From Rhizophagus clarus (taxonomy: Eukaryota > Glomeromycota > Glomeromycetes > Glomerales > Glomeraceae), in NCBI GenBank assembly GCA_015698045.1, contig BLAL01000215.1:372001-436000 (forward strand): DNA of 64,000 nucleotides. Direction: 5' to 3'. The notes under the pieces are model-generated. The model worked only from the letters and a program-made list of their open reading frames with translations, was not told the DNA's origin and searched no databases. Positions 9,851 to 20,728 of this stretch are shown here, one piece after another; position 1 is the stretch's first letter, and the number at the start of each line of letters is the position of its first letter. Position numbers and translations under genes: made by a program.

Positions 9851-12800
9851 ATGATAAGGAGCCAAATTAATGAATTTGTTAAGCCACATAAAAATAATTA
9901 TGATGACAAGAAATCATGGTATGATTGGTGTCAAAAAGCAGCAGAAAATGACAGTAAAGAAGCAATGTTCAATTTAGCTAATTGTTATTACTATGGAGAA
10001 GGAGCAGAAAAGGACTTTGAAAAAGCCTTTTATTGGTATCAAAAATCAGCTGAAAAAGGAGATGAAGAAGCAAAATATATTCTTGCATCTTTATATCTTA
10101 ATGGAGAAGGGACAGAAAAGAACTTGGAAAAAGCCTTTTATTGGTATCAAAAATCAGCCGAAAATGGTAATCATATTGCAATGCATGCTATAGCTAATAT
10201 TTATTACATTGGAAAAGGAACAGAAAAACACTTGGAAAAAACGTTTTATTGGCATCAAAAAGCAGTTGAAAATGGGGATAAGAGTGCAATATATTGTTTG
10301 GCTAAGCATTATAAATATGGAGAAGGAACAGAAAAGGACTTGGAAAAAGCCTTTTATTGGTATCAAAAATCAGCTGAAAATGGTGATCATCGTACTATGC
10401 ATAGTTTAGCTAATTGTTACCACAATGGAGAAGGAACAGAAAAGGACTTAGAAAAAGCCTTTTATTGGTATCAAAGATCAGCTGAAAATGGAGATGAAGA
10501 AGCACAATATATTCTTGCATCTTTATATTATAATGGAGAAGGAACAGAAAAGGACTTGGAAAAAGCCTTTTATTGGTATCAAAAATCAGCTGAAAATGGT
10601 GATCATCGTACTATGCATAGTTTAGCTAATTGTTATCACAATGGAGAAGGAACAGAAAAGGACTTGGAAAAAGCCTTTTATTGGTATCAAAGATCAGCTG
10701 AAAATGGAGATGAAGAAGCACAATATATTCTTGCATCTTTATATTATAATGGAGAAGGAATAGAAAAGAACTTGGAAAAAGCCTTTTATTGGTATCAAAG
10801 ATCAGCTGAAAATGGTAATGAGGAAGCACAGTATATTCTTGCATCTTTATATTATAATGGAGAAGGAACAAAAAAGGACTTGAAAAAAACCTTCTATTGG
10901 TATTTAAAATCAGCTAAAAATGGTAATCACCATGCTATGTATGGTTTAGCTAATTGTTATTACAATGGAGAAGGAACAGATAAGGACGTGAAAAAAGCCT
11001 TCTATTGGTATCAAAAATCAGCTGAAAATGGTAATACAGAAGCACAATATTACCTTTCATTATTATATTATAATGATAAAAAAACAGAAAAGAACTTGAA
11101 AAAAACCTTCTATTGGTGGCAAAAAAAAATTGATAATTTTTTTTTTTACTCACAGTATTATCTTTCATTATTATATTATAATAGTAAAGAATCAGAAAAG
11201 AACTTAAAAAAAGCCTTCTATTGGTATCAAAAAGCAGCAGAAAATGGCAATCATTATGCTATGCATGGTTTAGCTACTTTTTATTACAATGGAAAAGTAA
11301 CAGAAAAGGATTTAGAAAAAAGCTTTTATTGGTATCAAAAAGCAGTCGAAAATGGTAATAAGAATGCAATAAATTATTTGGCTAATCATTATAGATGTGG
11401 TGAAGGGACAGAAAAGAATTTAAAAAAAGCCTTTTATTGGTATCAAAAATCAGCCGAAAATGGTAATAAAGAAGCACAATATATTCTTGCATCTTTATAT
11501 TTTAAAGAAGAAGGAGTAGAAAAGGATTTGGAACAAGCCTTTTATTGGTATCATAAATCAGCTAAAAATGGCAATCATTATGCTATGGTTGGTTTAGCTA
11601 AATGTTATTACAATGGAGAAGGAACAGAAAAGGACCTAAAAAAATCCTTCTATTGGCAACAAAAATCAGCTGAAAATGGTAATGAGAAAGCACAATATAA
11701 ACTTGCATCTTTATATCTTAATGGAGAAGGAACAGAAAAGGACTTGAAAAAAGCTTTTTATTGGTATTTAAAATCTGCTAAAAATGGTAATGAGAAAGCA
11801 CAGTATAATCTTGCATCTTTATATCTTAATGGAGAAGGAACAGAAAAGGACTTGAAAAAAGCTTTTTATTGGTGTCAAAAATTAGCTGAAAATGGTAATC
11901 ATTATGCTATGGTTTGTCTAGCTAATCATTATTCCAATGGAAGAGGAACGGAAAAGGACTTGGAAAAAGCATTTTATTGGTATCAAAAATCAGCCGAAAA
12001 TGGTAATCATCATGCTATGGTTGGATTAACTAATTGTTATTACAATGGTAAAGGAATAGAAAAGAACCTAGAAAAAGCCTTCTATTGGTGTCAAAAATCG
12101 GCTGAAAATGGTAATAAAGAAGCACAATATATTCTTGCATCTTTATATTTTAGTGAAAAAGGAACGGAAAAGGACTTGGAAAAAGCATTCTATTGGTATC
12201 AAAAAGCAGTTAAAAATGGTAATAAACGTGCAATAATTTGTTTAGCTGTATGTTATAAATATGGAAAAGGAATAGAACAAAATTTAGAAAAAGCCTTCTA
12301 TTGGTGTCAAAAATCAGCTGAAAATGATAATGAAGAAGCACAATGTATTCTTGCATCTTTATATTTTAAAGGAGAAGGAACAGAAAAGGACTTAGAAAAA
12401 GCCTTTTATTGGTATCAAAAATCAGCTGAAAATGGTATTCATTATGCTATGATTGGTTTAGCTAACTGTTATTACAATGGAAAAGGAATAGAAAAAAACT
12501 TAGAAAAAGCCTTTTATTGGTATCACAAATCGGCTGAAAATGGTAATGAAGAAGCACAATATATTCTTGCATCTTTATATTTTAAAGGAGAAGGAATAGA
12601 AAAGGACTTAGAAAAAGCCTTCTATTGGTATCACAAATCAGCTGAAAGTGGTAATTTTTATGCTATGCATGATTTAGCTAAATATTATGAAACTGGAAAA
12701 GGGATAGAAAAAAACTTAGAAAAATCTTTTTATTGGCATAAAAAAGCAGTTGAAAATGGCAATAAGCATGCAATAATTTGTTTAGTTGGACATTATAAAT

Positions 12801-14877
12801 ATGGAATAGGAACCGATAAGGACTTAGAAAAAGCCTTCTATTGGTGTCAAAAATCAGCTGAAAATAGTAATGAAGAAGCACAATGTATTCTTGCATCTTT
12901 ATACTTTAAAGGTATAGGAACAGAAAAGGACTTGAAAAAAGCCTTCTATTGGTTTCAAAAATCAGCTGAAAATGGTTATAAGAAAGCACAGCATAATCTT
13001 GCATTATCATATTATCTTGGATTAGGAACAGAAAAGGATTATGAAAGAGCCGTTTATTGGTTTCAAAAATCAGCAGAAAATGGTGATTATAAAGCTATGG
13101 ATGATTTAGCTTATTGTTATGAATATGGAAATGGAATAGAAAAGGACTTGAAAAAAGCATTTGACTTGTGTCAAAAAGCAGCTGAAAATGGTATTATGTC
13201 TGCAATGATTCATTTGGCTACATTTTATAGAATTGGTAAAGCAACAGAAAAGAATTTGAAAAAAACCTTATATTGGTATCAAGAAGCAACTAAAATTGCA
13301 CGAAATGATCCTGAAATTAAATCTATGCCTTGTGTTCATGAATTAATGTTAAATAGAAAAGTAAAATTAATTGAACCATTGAAAAGATTTATAATTGAAT
13401 CAGAAGAGGAAAACTATAATAAATGTAGTGAATGCCATATGAAAAGAAGACCTTCAAAAAAAAATAATCAAATTTGTATAATTTGTTATCAAGCAAAATT
13501 ATTATATAATCCAAGTGGCAATGATATTATAAATGAATTTATTAAATATACACAAACTGATTTTGTTCAAGAGACTAGTAGAATGAGATTTATTTCCTAT
13601 GATCGATTTAAAAATAAAGAATTTATTAGGGGTGGAGGATTTAGTAATATTTATAAAGCTATATGGATTGATGGTCCGCATAGTTGGAATGAAGAGAAAG
13701 AAGATTTTGAGTATAAAAACCCTAATGTAATAGTTGCTTTAAAACAACTTAATAATTCAGAAATGATTTCCTTTGAGGAATTAAAAGAAGTAAGCAAATT
13801 ATTTTATTTAATTTTAATAATAGTCTATTTTTTAATATAATAAAAAAAAACTCACATAATTTTTATAATTCCAGCTATTAATGATTTATATTGCTAATTT
13901 AAATAATTTCTTTGATTCTTTACTTTATTTAAATGAATACTATGGAATTACTCAGGATCCTAATACTAAAGATTTTATTATAATTATGAAATATTATAAA
14001 TTTGATTTGAGAAATTATATAACAAAAAATAAAGACTTTTATAATATTAAATGGAGTAAAAAATTAAAAATATTAAGATCTATTGCTGAAGGACTTGATC
14101 ATCTTCATGATCAAAATATTATTCATCGAGATTTGCATAGTGGAAATATTCTTTGTGAAAATGATGATGATGTAATAATAAGTGATTTAGGAATTAGTAA
14201 ATCATCAATGGAATCTGCAAATGATAAGAAAAGATATGGTATTATTCCATATATGGCTCCAGAGATTTTGAAAGGAAAAGATTATACTACACTTTCAGAT
14301 ATTTACAGTTTTGGCATGATAATGTGGGAACTAATGACAGGTAGTTTACCATTTGAGGATCGAACTCAAGATAATGGACTTGCGAGTAAAATATGTTATG
14401 ATGGTCTTCGTCCTTCAAAAACAACAAATGCACCTAAAGGTTATATTGAATTGATGGAAAAATGTTGGGATTCTGACCCAGTTAAAAGGCCAAATGCTAA
14501 TGCTATAAATGAAACATTATACAATATATTAATAGATGAAATTAATAATCCAACAGAAATTATAAAACCATCAGATATTACACCTACAGATAATCCAAAA
14601 AATAAACAATTAGGCATTACATTTAGTTCTGAAGAACTAGGTAATTAATTAACTTGATTTACTAAACTAATCTTTTTTATACTATTAAACTTAACTTTTT
14701 TTGTTTAATTATTTAGAGCCACTTTATCCAATAATTAATAAAGGTAATTATTTATGCTATTATAGCTTATATTTTTTACATTATTAATAACTTTTTTTTC
14801 AAAATAATCTAGCTGAAGTTGAATATCGAACTGAAGAGAGTATGTTTTATTTAAATTATTTTCATATAATAAATTAA
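9851..14877 (+). CDS. Sel1-repeat array fused to a TKL-type protein kinase
   Basis: My model joins 9851-13789, 13875-14640, 14717-14743 and 14813-14877 (1598 residues). The introns of 85, 76 and 69 bp have GTAAG/GTAAT donors and AG acceptors and keep phase. Residues from about 28 to 1150 are about 31 Sel1-like repeats of 36 residues with a near-constant core (EKDLEKAFYWYQKSAENG). A Cys4 motif, C1192-x2-C1195-x13-C1209-x2-C1212, follows. The kinase has GGGF loop at 1261, Lys1298 (VALK), HRDLHSGN at 1397, DLG (Asp1417) in place of DFG, APE, and SDIYSFGMIMWEL; catalytic residues are present. The C-terminal EPLYPIINK and AEVEYRTEES parts come from the small exons. No signal peptide or TM segment, so probably cytosolic: a Sel1 solenoid binding partners and a Ser/Thr or Tyr kinase output. 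Exon 3-4 choice is inference. Confidence 0.85.
10353..10784 (+). repeat. Near-identical 216-bp tandem duplication inside the Sel1 array
   Basis: Two adjacent 216-bp blocks (two Sel1 repeats each) differ at only a few bases. Landmark words such as 'gatcatcgtactatgcatag' recur exactly 216 bp apart (10385 and 10601). This indicates recent in-frame expansion of the array by unequal exchange or slippage. Confidence 0.85.
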
Positions 14878-15835
14878 AGAAGCAATATTAATAAAGTTAT
14901 TACATTTTATTACATTTTAGGTTATAAAACAAAAGCAAACGAATTTGACATTTGATATAATGTGAATTTTTAAACTTTTATTATAATATTATAGTATTTG
15001 TTTAACACTGGTTACATATTAATATGTTATTAATTGAGAATTTGCTTTAAAATACCGTACAACCCTTTTTTTTGATTATTATTGAGTAAAATATATATAA
15101 ATTTTATAATAAATCGAACATTAATCATTTTAGTTAATAAAGTTGAGTGAATTGATATTGTTCATTTTAATTTGATTATTTTTGCAATACTTAATGTTAA
15201 GATCACTATAAAAATTCGAATAATTCTCATTATCGCACGGCCCCTATAGGATCATGCTGATGTCGTTTAACCCATATTTTTAATAAATTGTTAATAATAT
15301 TATCATTATTGTACAATATTGAACAGTGATAGTTTATTTACGTACAATATTAAAATGACGAGTAATTTTTTGAAATTTCACTATTTATCGATATCATTAA
15401 TTAACTTTTGATAAACGTATATAATTGATAGAAAGAATGATCTGCATTAGTCGTACGATAATATAGATATTGCATGGTAGTATTTATATTGGTTAACATC
15501 ACAAAGTGACGTTAATTAATATAAATACAACACTATACAATATCCATAAATTATCAATTTAAATTTCCAAATATTAAACATACGGCAGATCAGATAAAAA
15601 AAGTAATATTAAGTATTTTAATGGTTATTAAATCATATACCATACTTTGCATATAGGTAAGATATTTTTTAAAATATTAAACTAAAAATTGTAAATATAA
15701 TTTTTTTTTTTCAAGATAAAAATTTTGTAAATTATCTTCTTCTATAATGGATACAATCAAAGAATGTAAATCTTCCAAAAAAGGAACGAACTTGGTAAAT
15801 TGATTCAAATATATATTGAATAAAAAAATTTAGGT
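14878..15835. other. A+T-rich spacer with a foldback
   Basis: No coding frame or RNA gene is visible. The one structured element is the inverted repeat at 15466-15544. The spacer ends where coding similarity to LINE copy 2 begins. Confidence 0.6.
15466..15544. repeat. Near-perfect foldback (arms about 38 bp)
   Basis: The left arm from 'gatattgcatggtag' pairs with the right arm ending 'ctatacaatatc' with few mismatches, leaving a loop of a few bases around 15505. Weak pairing continues some 10 bp outside. It looks like a miniature foldback element or an RNA hairpin source; no protein-coding content. Confidence 0.65.
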
Positions 15836-17300
15836 AACTTAACAAAACACATCACGTTAGAAGAACTTTCAAACACGATTAAAACGCTACCCAACAACAA
15901 AGCAAGCGGACTGAATGGTCTAACTTACGAAATATGGAAAAAATTTCCAAAGAAACACTTACATATAATTCTATCATTATTTAATGACATTTTAGAACTC
16001 CACCATATACACAACCGTTGGCAAGAACCCTCCTCTATCTGATCCTTAAACCAGAATACTGGAATTGCGATCTCAATAAAACACGTCCCATCATTTTACT
16101 TGACACCTTACGCAAAATATTTACCAAAATACTCACCTCAAGACTAAACACGTTCCTTACGTCTACAAAAGCGTTACAACAGAACAACCAAGCAGGTCTA
16201 CAAGGGTCTTTAACAATGGAGATCATATTCAAACTTCAAACAATAATTGATTATCATAATACTCAGCACATTAAGACGTCGCCATTTTATATAATGATCC
16301 AAGATCTGTTGAAGGCTTACGATAGAGTCAATCTAAATCTACACGAACTAGCGTTAAAAAGAATAGATAGTATCCCTGAAAAATTTGTAACTACCCTTAT
16401 GAATCTATTCAAGAATAACAAAAACCAGATTATTTTGCCTTATGTATTATCAGATCAATTTGACCTTAAACAAGGCATAATCCAAAGAGAAGCGTGTTCG
16501 CCTTACTTATATATTACGATCTCCTTTTCGAAGCAATCAACAAATACACATATGAAGGGATCACCCTAAAAGGCACAATTCTGAAAAGTATTGCTAGAAA
16601 TAGCGAGGTTACCGAAAATATCAAACTACTAGGATACTTAAATGACACAACTTGGACAGAAAACTCAATTTCAGCGCTAGAAACTTCATTGAAAATAGCT
16701 GATAACATGACTAATATAAAGATCAACAAATCAAAATGTAAACTATTGACGAACGATTGCGATTTATTAAAAGAAAAAAGTTTCAAATGACTTTTGGTTC
16801 TGAAGAAATTGAAGTTATAATTATCGAACGATCAAACAATGTTAGAATTCTTGGTGCTTATTTTAACGCATTCAATAACCACAAAATAATTCACAAAAAA
16901 AAAAAAAAAAAATTAAATCAACAATCAACCATTTAGTTTCTCAAAAAACTCAAGTGACATGATCACTTACCTAGTCAATCACGTGATCTTCCTCGCATTG
17001 AATACCTTTCACAAAATATCACATTACCAAAATCACTTATTTCTTACATCAACGTTAAATTACGACAATTGTTCAAACATATTACATCTTTACCTTCAAC
17101 TTTACTTAACGACGTCTTTCATTCTCCTTTGTTCCCATAGATCATGAATTTATATGACGTACAAATTAAAGCTAAAGCTTCCTTACTTTTAGCACAAGCT
17201 AATAGCCCTATTACAGAAAAATGTTTCCAAATTTTATTAATGTTAACACAAGCAAAATTTTGATACCCACTGACCCTTTCAAATTATTACAAACATTTGA
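15836..17300 (+). pseudogene. LINE copy 2 reverse transcriptase fragment
   Basis: Recognisable blocks in order: ITLEELSNTIKTLPNNKASG (15850), EIWKKF (Trp where copy 1 has TGA), RPIILLDTLRKIFTKI (about 16085), NNQAG (16182), motif A IQDLLKAYDRV (about 16300) and catalytic box YLND at 16635-16646. Asn replaces the first Asp of the expected YxDD, which would abolish polymerase activity. Frameshifts lie near 16020, 16495 and 16787. A TGA at 17261 sits where copy 1 has Trp (NFWYP). Confidence 0.75.
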
Positions 17301-17442
17301 TTGTCGTTCAATAATTTTTGCTTTTTTACTTAAATTTTATAATTTAGAATTTAATTCGTCAATATCCTTTACAACATTGGGTGGTTTTTACCCAATTATA
17401 GATTATTTTATTAATAACGAATCTTTTTTAAACACATTACCA

Positions 17443-17963
17443 GTTTAAGCAATAAACAAATTTTATTTTTAGACCAAATTATCCAACCAGACTTCGCACT
17501 TTTAAAGACCTGGAAAGAAATTAAAGCACTCCTAATTAATAAGAAAGGAAGAAAACCTCTTCGGTATCAACATCTGATCGATACAATTGTACTAAACCCG
17601 ATAACGTTACTCCTGAGCATCGACCTGCCTAACCTTCCAATTCAAACACTGAACATAAAAAGACCAAAATACAACCGACACCTACAATCAACCAATCCCT
17701 CACATAAAGGAGGTAACGTATGGGTAGCCTACTGGGACCCATCAACGAACAACATAGTATTAGGAAAAACTATTGAATACTCAGTTCACCATAAAGACTC
17801 CCTAATGGCATACATCGAACACTGGACACCGGCAACTTTGGACAACCCGGACCCACAACTTACTTCCTCATTCTACAATTCAAGCTTTAACCCCGTGCAA
17901 CTAATGCAAGCTTTTACACCCCTACTACAGAGGATCGTTTCACTACAAATGCGTCATTTATAA
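17443..17963 (+). pseudogene. LINE copy 2 connection region, open frame without ATG start
   Basis: A clean frame of about 170 codons (SLSNKQILFLDQ to TAA at 17961) joins the RT thumb to the RNase H domain. It is easy to miss because it has no ATG near its start; it follows a frameshift after the thumb. Composition is LINE-like, with Trp and Lys-Gly-Gly-Asn blocks (HKGGNVWVAYWDPS), Pro and Asn. It has no recognised domain and is placed by position. Confidence 0.55.
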
Positions 17964-18289
17964 ACCATTAGCACACACAATGGTTATTAAAACCAACAAA
18001 AACACTAACAATCAGACTCTTTATAACACAGTAAAAGCTCGTAATACTAAATTTATCTTTTTGACAAAACCTTTAATTCTAATACGTACAATAGCTTATA
18101 ACGATCATTTAAGATCAGTTCATGCACAAGCAACAACAATGCATCTATTTTTTCTTTGCCACACCTTCGATAGTTAATAACCCCTTCAACCTTCTACTTC
18201 GACTAATTCTACAAACAATAATAATAGAAATTTACAGAATTTTAAATTCATTGACCTTTTTAGATTAGATGATTCTTTATTAACATTAT

Positions 18290-18760
18290 TAGATTTAGTG
18301 ATTTATACCGATGGTTCATGTTGCAGTAATTTCAGCACCACGTCATCCATGGGCATAAGATGGATTATAGCTACACCAGAACTTGATACGTCCATAGTGA
18401 AGGAATTCTCATGTAAAGCGACGAACTTCCCGTCGTCAACAAGAGCTGAAGCTTTAACGTTAGCATCAGCACTAGCCGTATCTCCTTCCAGCGCTACGGT
18501 CACAATTAGAACTGACTCTAAATGTGTAATAGACACGTTCAACTACGTTCTTACCAATTCTTCGCCCAGAAGATTCTTAAAAATCAATAATTTTTTAATT
18601 TGGAAAGCAATAACCAAAATTATAAAGTGTAATCACCTATCCGTCAGCCTCGAAAAGTCGTAGCTCACTCCGACGACTTCTACAACGACAAAGCGGACGC
18701 TTTAGCGAAAACCGGTCTTACTTCTTCATCAACGTTAGACATCAACCCACTAGTTTTCAC
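18290..18760 (+). pseudogene. LINE copy 2 RNase H domain
   Basis: The four-residue RNase H signature is readable: YTDGSC (first Asp, 18304), STRAEALTL (Glu, about 18440), RTDSKCVID (second Asp, about 18510) and, after a frameshift near 18657, AHSDDFYNDKADALAK (His and last Asp). It would remove RNA from RNA:DNA hybrids during retrotransposition. The frameshift and a TGA at 18762, in a Trp-like context, break it. Confidence 0.8.
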
Positions 18761-18862
18761 CTGAAACATACCCCCAAGCTCCAAACCACTAACGACAAGA
18801 CTCCAATTGTCATCGACCGCAACATCAGACATACGCTATCAAACATTTGTAATTTCAAATAT

Positions 18863-19180
18863 ATGAATAATTTTTTAGCCAGAAATAGATTGTCTCATCT
18901 CAATACAGCCTCATTCGCAAACAAAATTGATTGGAAATATACGGAAAAGTGGTTCAATTTTAACCCCTACGATAGCCCAACGAGTAGAAAACTCAATAAA
19001 TTCAGATCCTGCTGGCAATTAAAAAATTGTTGCAACACGCTACCAACTATGGATTTAATGATAAAATATCATCCAACGCTTTTCGACACAGTACCTTAAT
19101 GTTGGCACTGCAAATCAGCAGCTGAAACAAATGAACACCTTTGCTTGGCTTTGTCCCGTAATATAAAACCGTTGTTCAAA
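18863..19180 (+). pseudogene. LINE copy 2 C-terminal Cys/His region
   Basis: A frame from ATG at 18863 carries Trp- and Leu-rich sequence, hits TAA at 19097, then immediately reads CWHCKSAAETNEHLC. That is a C-x2-C-x8-H-x-C motif like the C-terminal zinc-binding motif after RNase H in many LINE ORF2 proteins. Further fragments continue to about 19690 with a Lys-rich stretch near 19560. Confidence 0.5.
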
Positions 19181-19689
19181 AATTTGGTCATTAGCTTTAT
19201 CGTGGAAATTAAAAGCACAGCGGACACATTAATCATGGATATATCCGATACCATCCGACGGAATCCAATTTTTTCTTGGTGCTTCAAACCTAACAACTCT
19301 TTATTACCGTCATCGACGAATCATTTATTTTACTTAACTTGTAAAGGTTTTTTGTACATTTTCCTTCACAAATATATTCTCGAAATTTTACAGTTCCTCG
19401 ATTAGAGGAAAGAGCAGAAAAATCTTACTGTCAATTTTCAACCGAACTCACATTATTTTTAAAGACCAATATTTGGAAAAGTAGAAACTTATTGTTCAAA
19501 CAATGGAAATTAATCGCTCACGTCACAACCAAATTATTGAAGAAACATAAACGAAAATCTTCACAAAAATCATTAAAACGCAAACGTCAGTTACACCCTC
19601 CTGATAATCAACTAATGCGAAATTCTACCAACACAAATTCAACGCCTGATGATACTCGAGACCACGTATCAAAATGCCGTCACCTCTTC

Positions 19690-20280
19690 GACTCCTTAGG
19701 AGCGACCTTAAAGAACTTGTGAATAAATTTGATGGCTATATGAGGAGTTTAACTTTTTCTTTTACTATGCAAACTAGAGATGATTCAATAAAAATAAAAG
19801 ATTACGTAATTCAAATTCATGAATTATTACACAATGTTTATAACATCTCTAAAGATAAACACCAACAACAAAATTTTTATGGTCAAATGGATTTAGTAAT
19901 TAAGAAACTTAAGAAATTTCAAATTGAGGACGAAAATGCGAATTCAGATGAACTTATAACAAGCGTAGAAGAAAATGAACCGAACCTCATCCTTCAGAAA
20001 TTGAAAAACGTATATCATTCAAAGATTCTACTGGTGTTTTATTCAAAGAGTTTTCAAATATTACTTCTTCTACTAATAATATTGATACTCAAACTGAAAT
20101 AAGAAGACAAGTTAACATTCTTAAAATATTAAAAAATTCTGATCATATTATAAGATTTTTTGGTGTTGCTCAAGAAAATTCCAAGTTTTACTTAGTTACC
20201 TAATGGATCGTTAAACTTGTAATATCTAAACAAATTATTTATTATACTTTAAATAAGGATTGGATGGAGGGTTCCTATAC
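19690..20280 (+). pseudogene. 5' fragment of a TKL-type protein kinase gene
   Basis: The frame from 19674 gives a helical region (LVNKFDGYMRSLTF and HQQQNFYGQMDLVIKKLK) like the N-terminal helical domains preceding kinases in Glomeromycotina. After a frameshift near 19985 a kinase N-lobe follows: SFKDSTGVLFKEFS (Lys of the VAIK-type strand), IRRQVNILKILKNSDHI, then IRFFGVAQENSKFYLVT. It ends in a stop at the hinge (about 20202), with no C-lobe or catalytic loop. The 5' end abuts LINE copy 2, suggesting insertion or rearrangement. Not functional. Confidence 0.65.
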
Positions 20281-20383
20281 GGCTATACGAATGTATCGTT
20301 ATTATAAGAGGTAGTTCTGCGCGAATGATCGTCATCAATAAACAACCCAAAGAGGGTCAGATCATTGACAATTTTATGTTAGA

Positions 20384-20728
20384 TCATTTATCATTATTAA
20401 GCTAAAAATATACAAGTTAATTAGCTCCTTTTTTTATAAATCAAGTATGCTTTCCAAGCACAAAACGTCATTCTGTGCCGTTAATTAACCAGTTTTGGCA
20501 CATGGCTGTCGGCTACATCGGCTACATTCTTCCATCGGATAAAATTTGAAATGAATAATTAAATAAATCAAATAACGGTGCATAACCTCTCATACATTTA
20601 AGTAACTTTGCATGCATTATATAATAAACCCCTTGGAGAAACGATTGTTTGAAAGAGTATAAATATATAGAGCATAGAATCGTTTTTCTTCGTAGTTCAT
20701 TTATTGGAATTTGTTAAATTATCGGAAA
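20384..20728 (+). promoter_or_regulatory. Promoter and 5' UTR of the UDP-glycosyltransferase gene
   Basis: A TATA-like 'tataaatatatagagc' begins at about 20658, some 71 bp before the ATG at 20729. The block from 20384 to about 20680 is the one repeated at 1-290, so its sequence has been conserved after duplication. Upstream G+C-richer words (for example 'cacatggctgtcgg') may be regulatory. Confidence 0.65.

Larger units (their letters stand above)
15836..19690 (+). mobile_element. LINE retrotransposon, copy 2 (5'-truncated, inactive)
   Basis: Coding similarity starts abruptly inside the reverse transcriptase, as expected for 5' truncation in target-primed reverse transcription. The order is RT, thumb/connection, RNase H, then a Cys/His C-terminal region, spread over all three frames. 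It is a relative, not a recent duplicate, of copy 1: RT proteins align along their length but differ at many residues. The 3' end runs into kinase-type coding sequence near 19690, with no obvious poly-A tail or target duplication. Confidence 0.8.
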
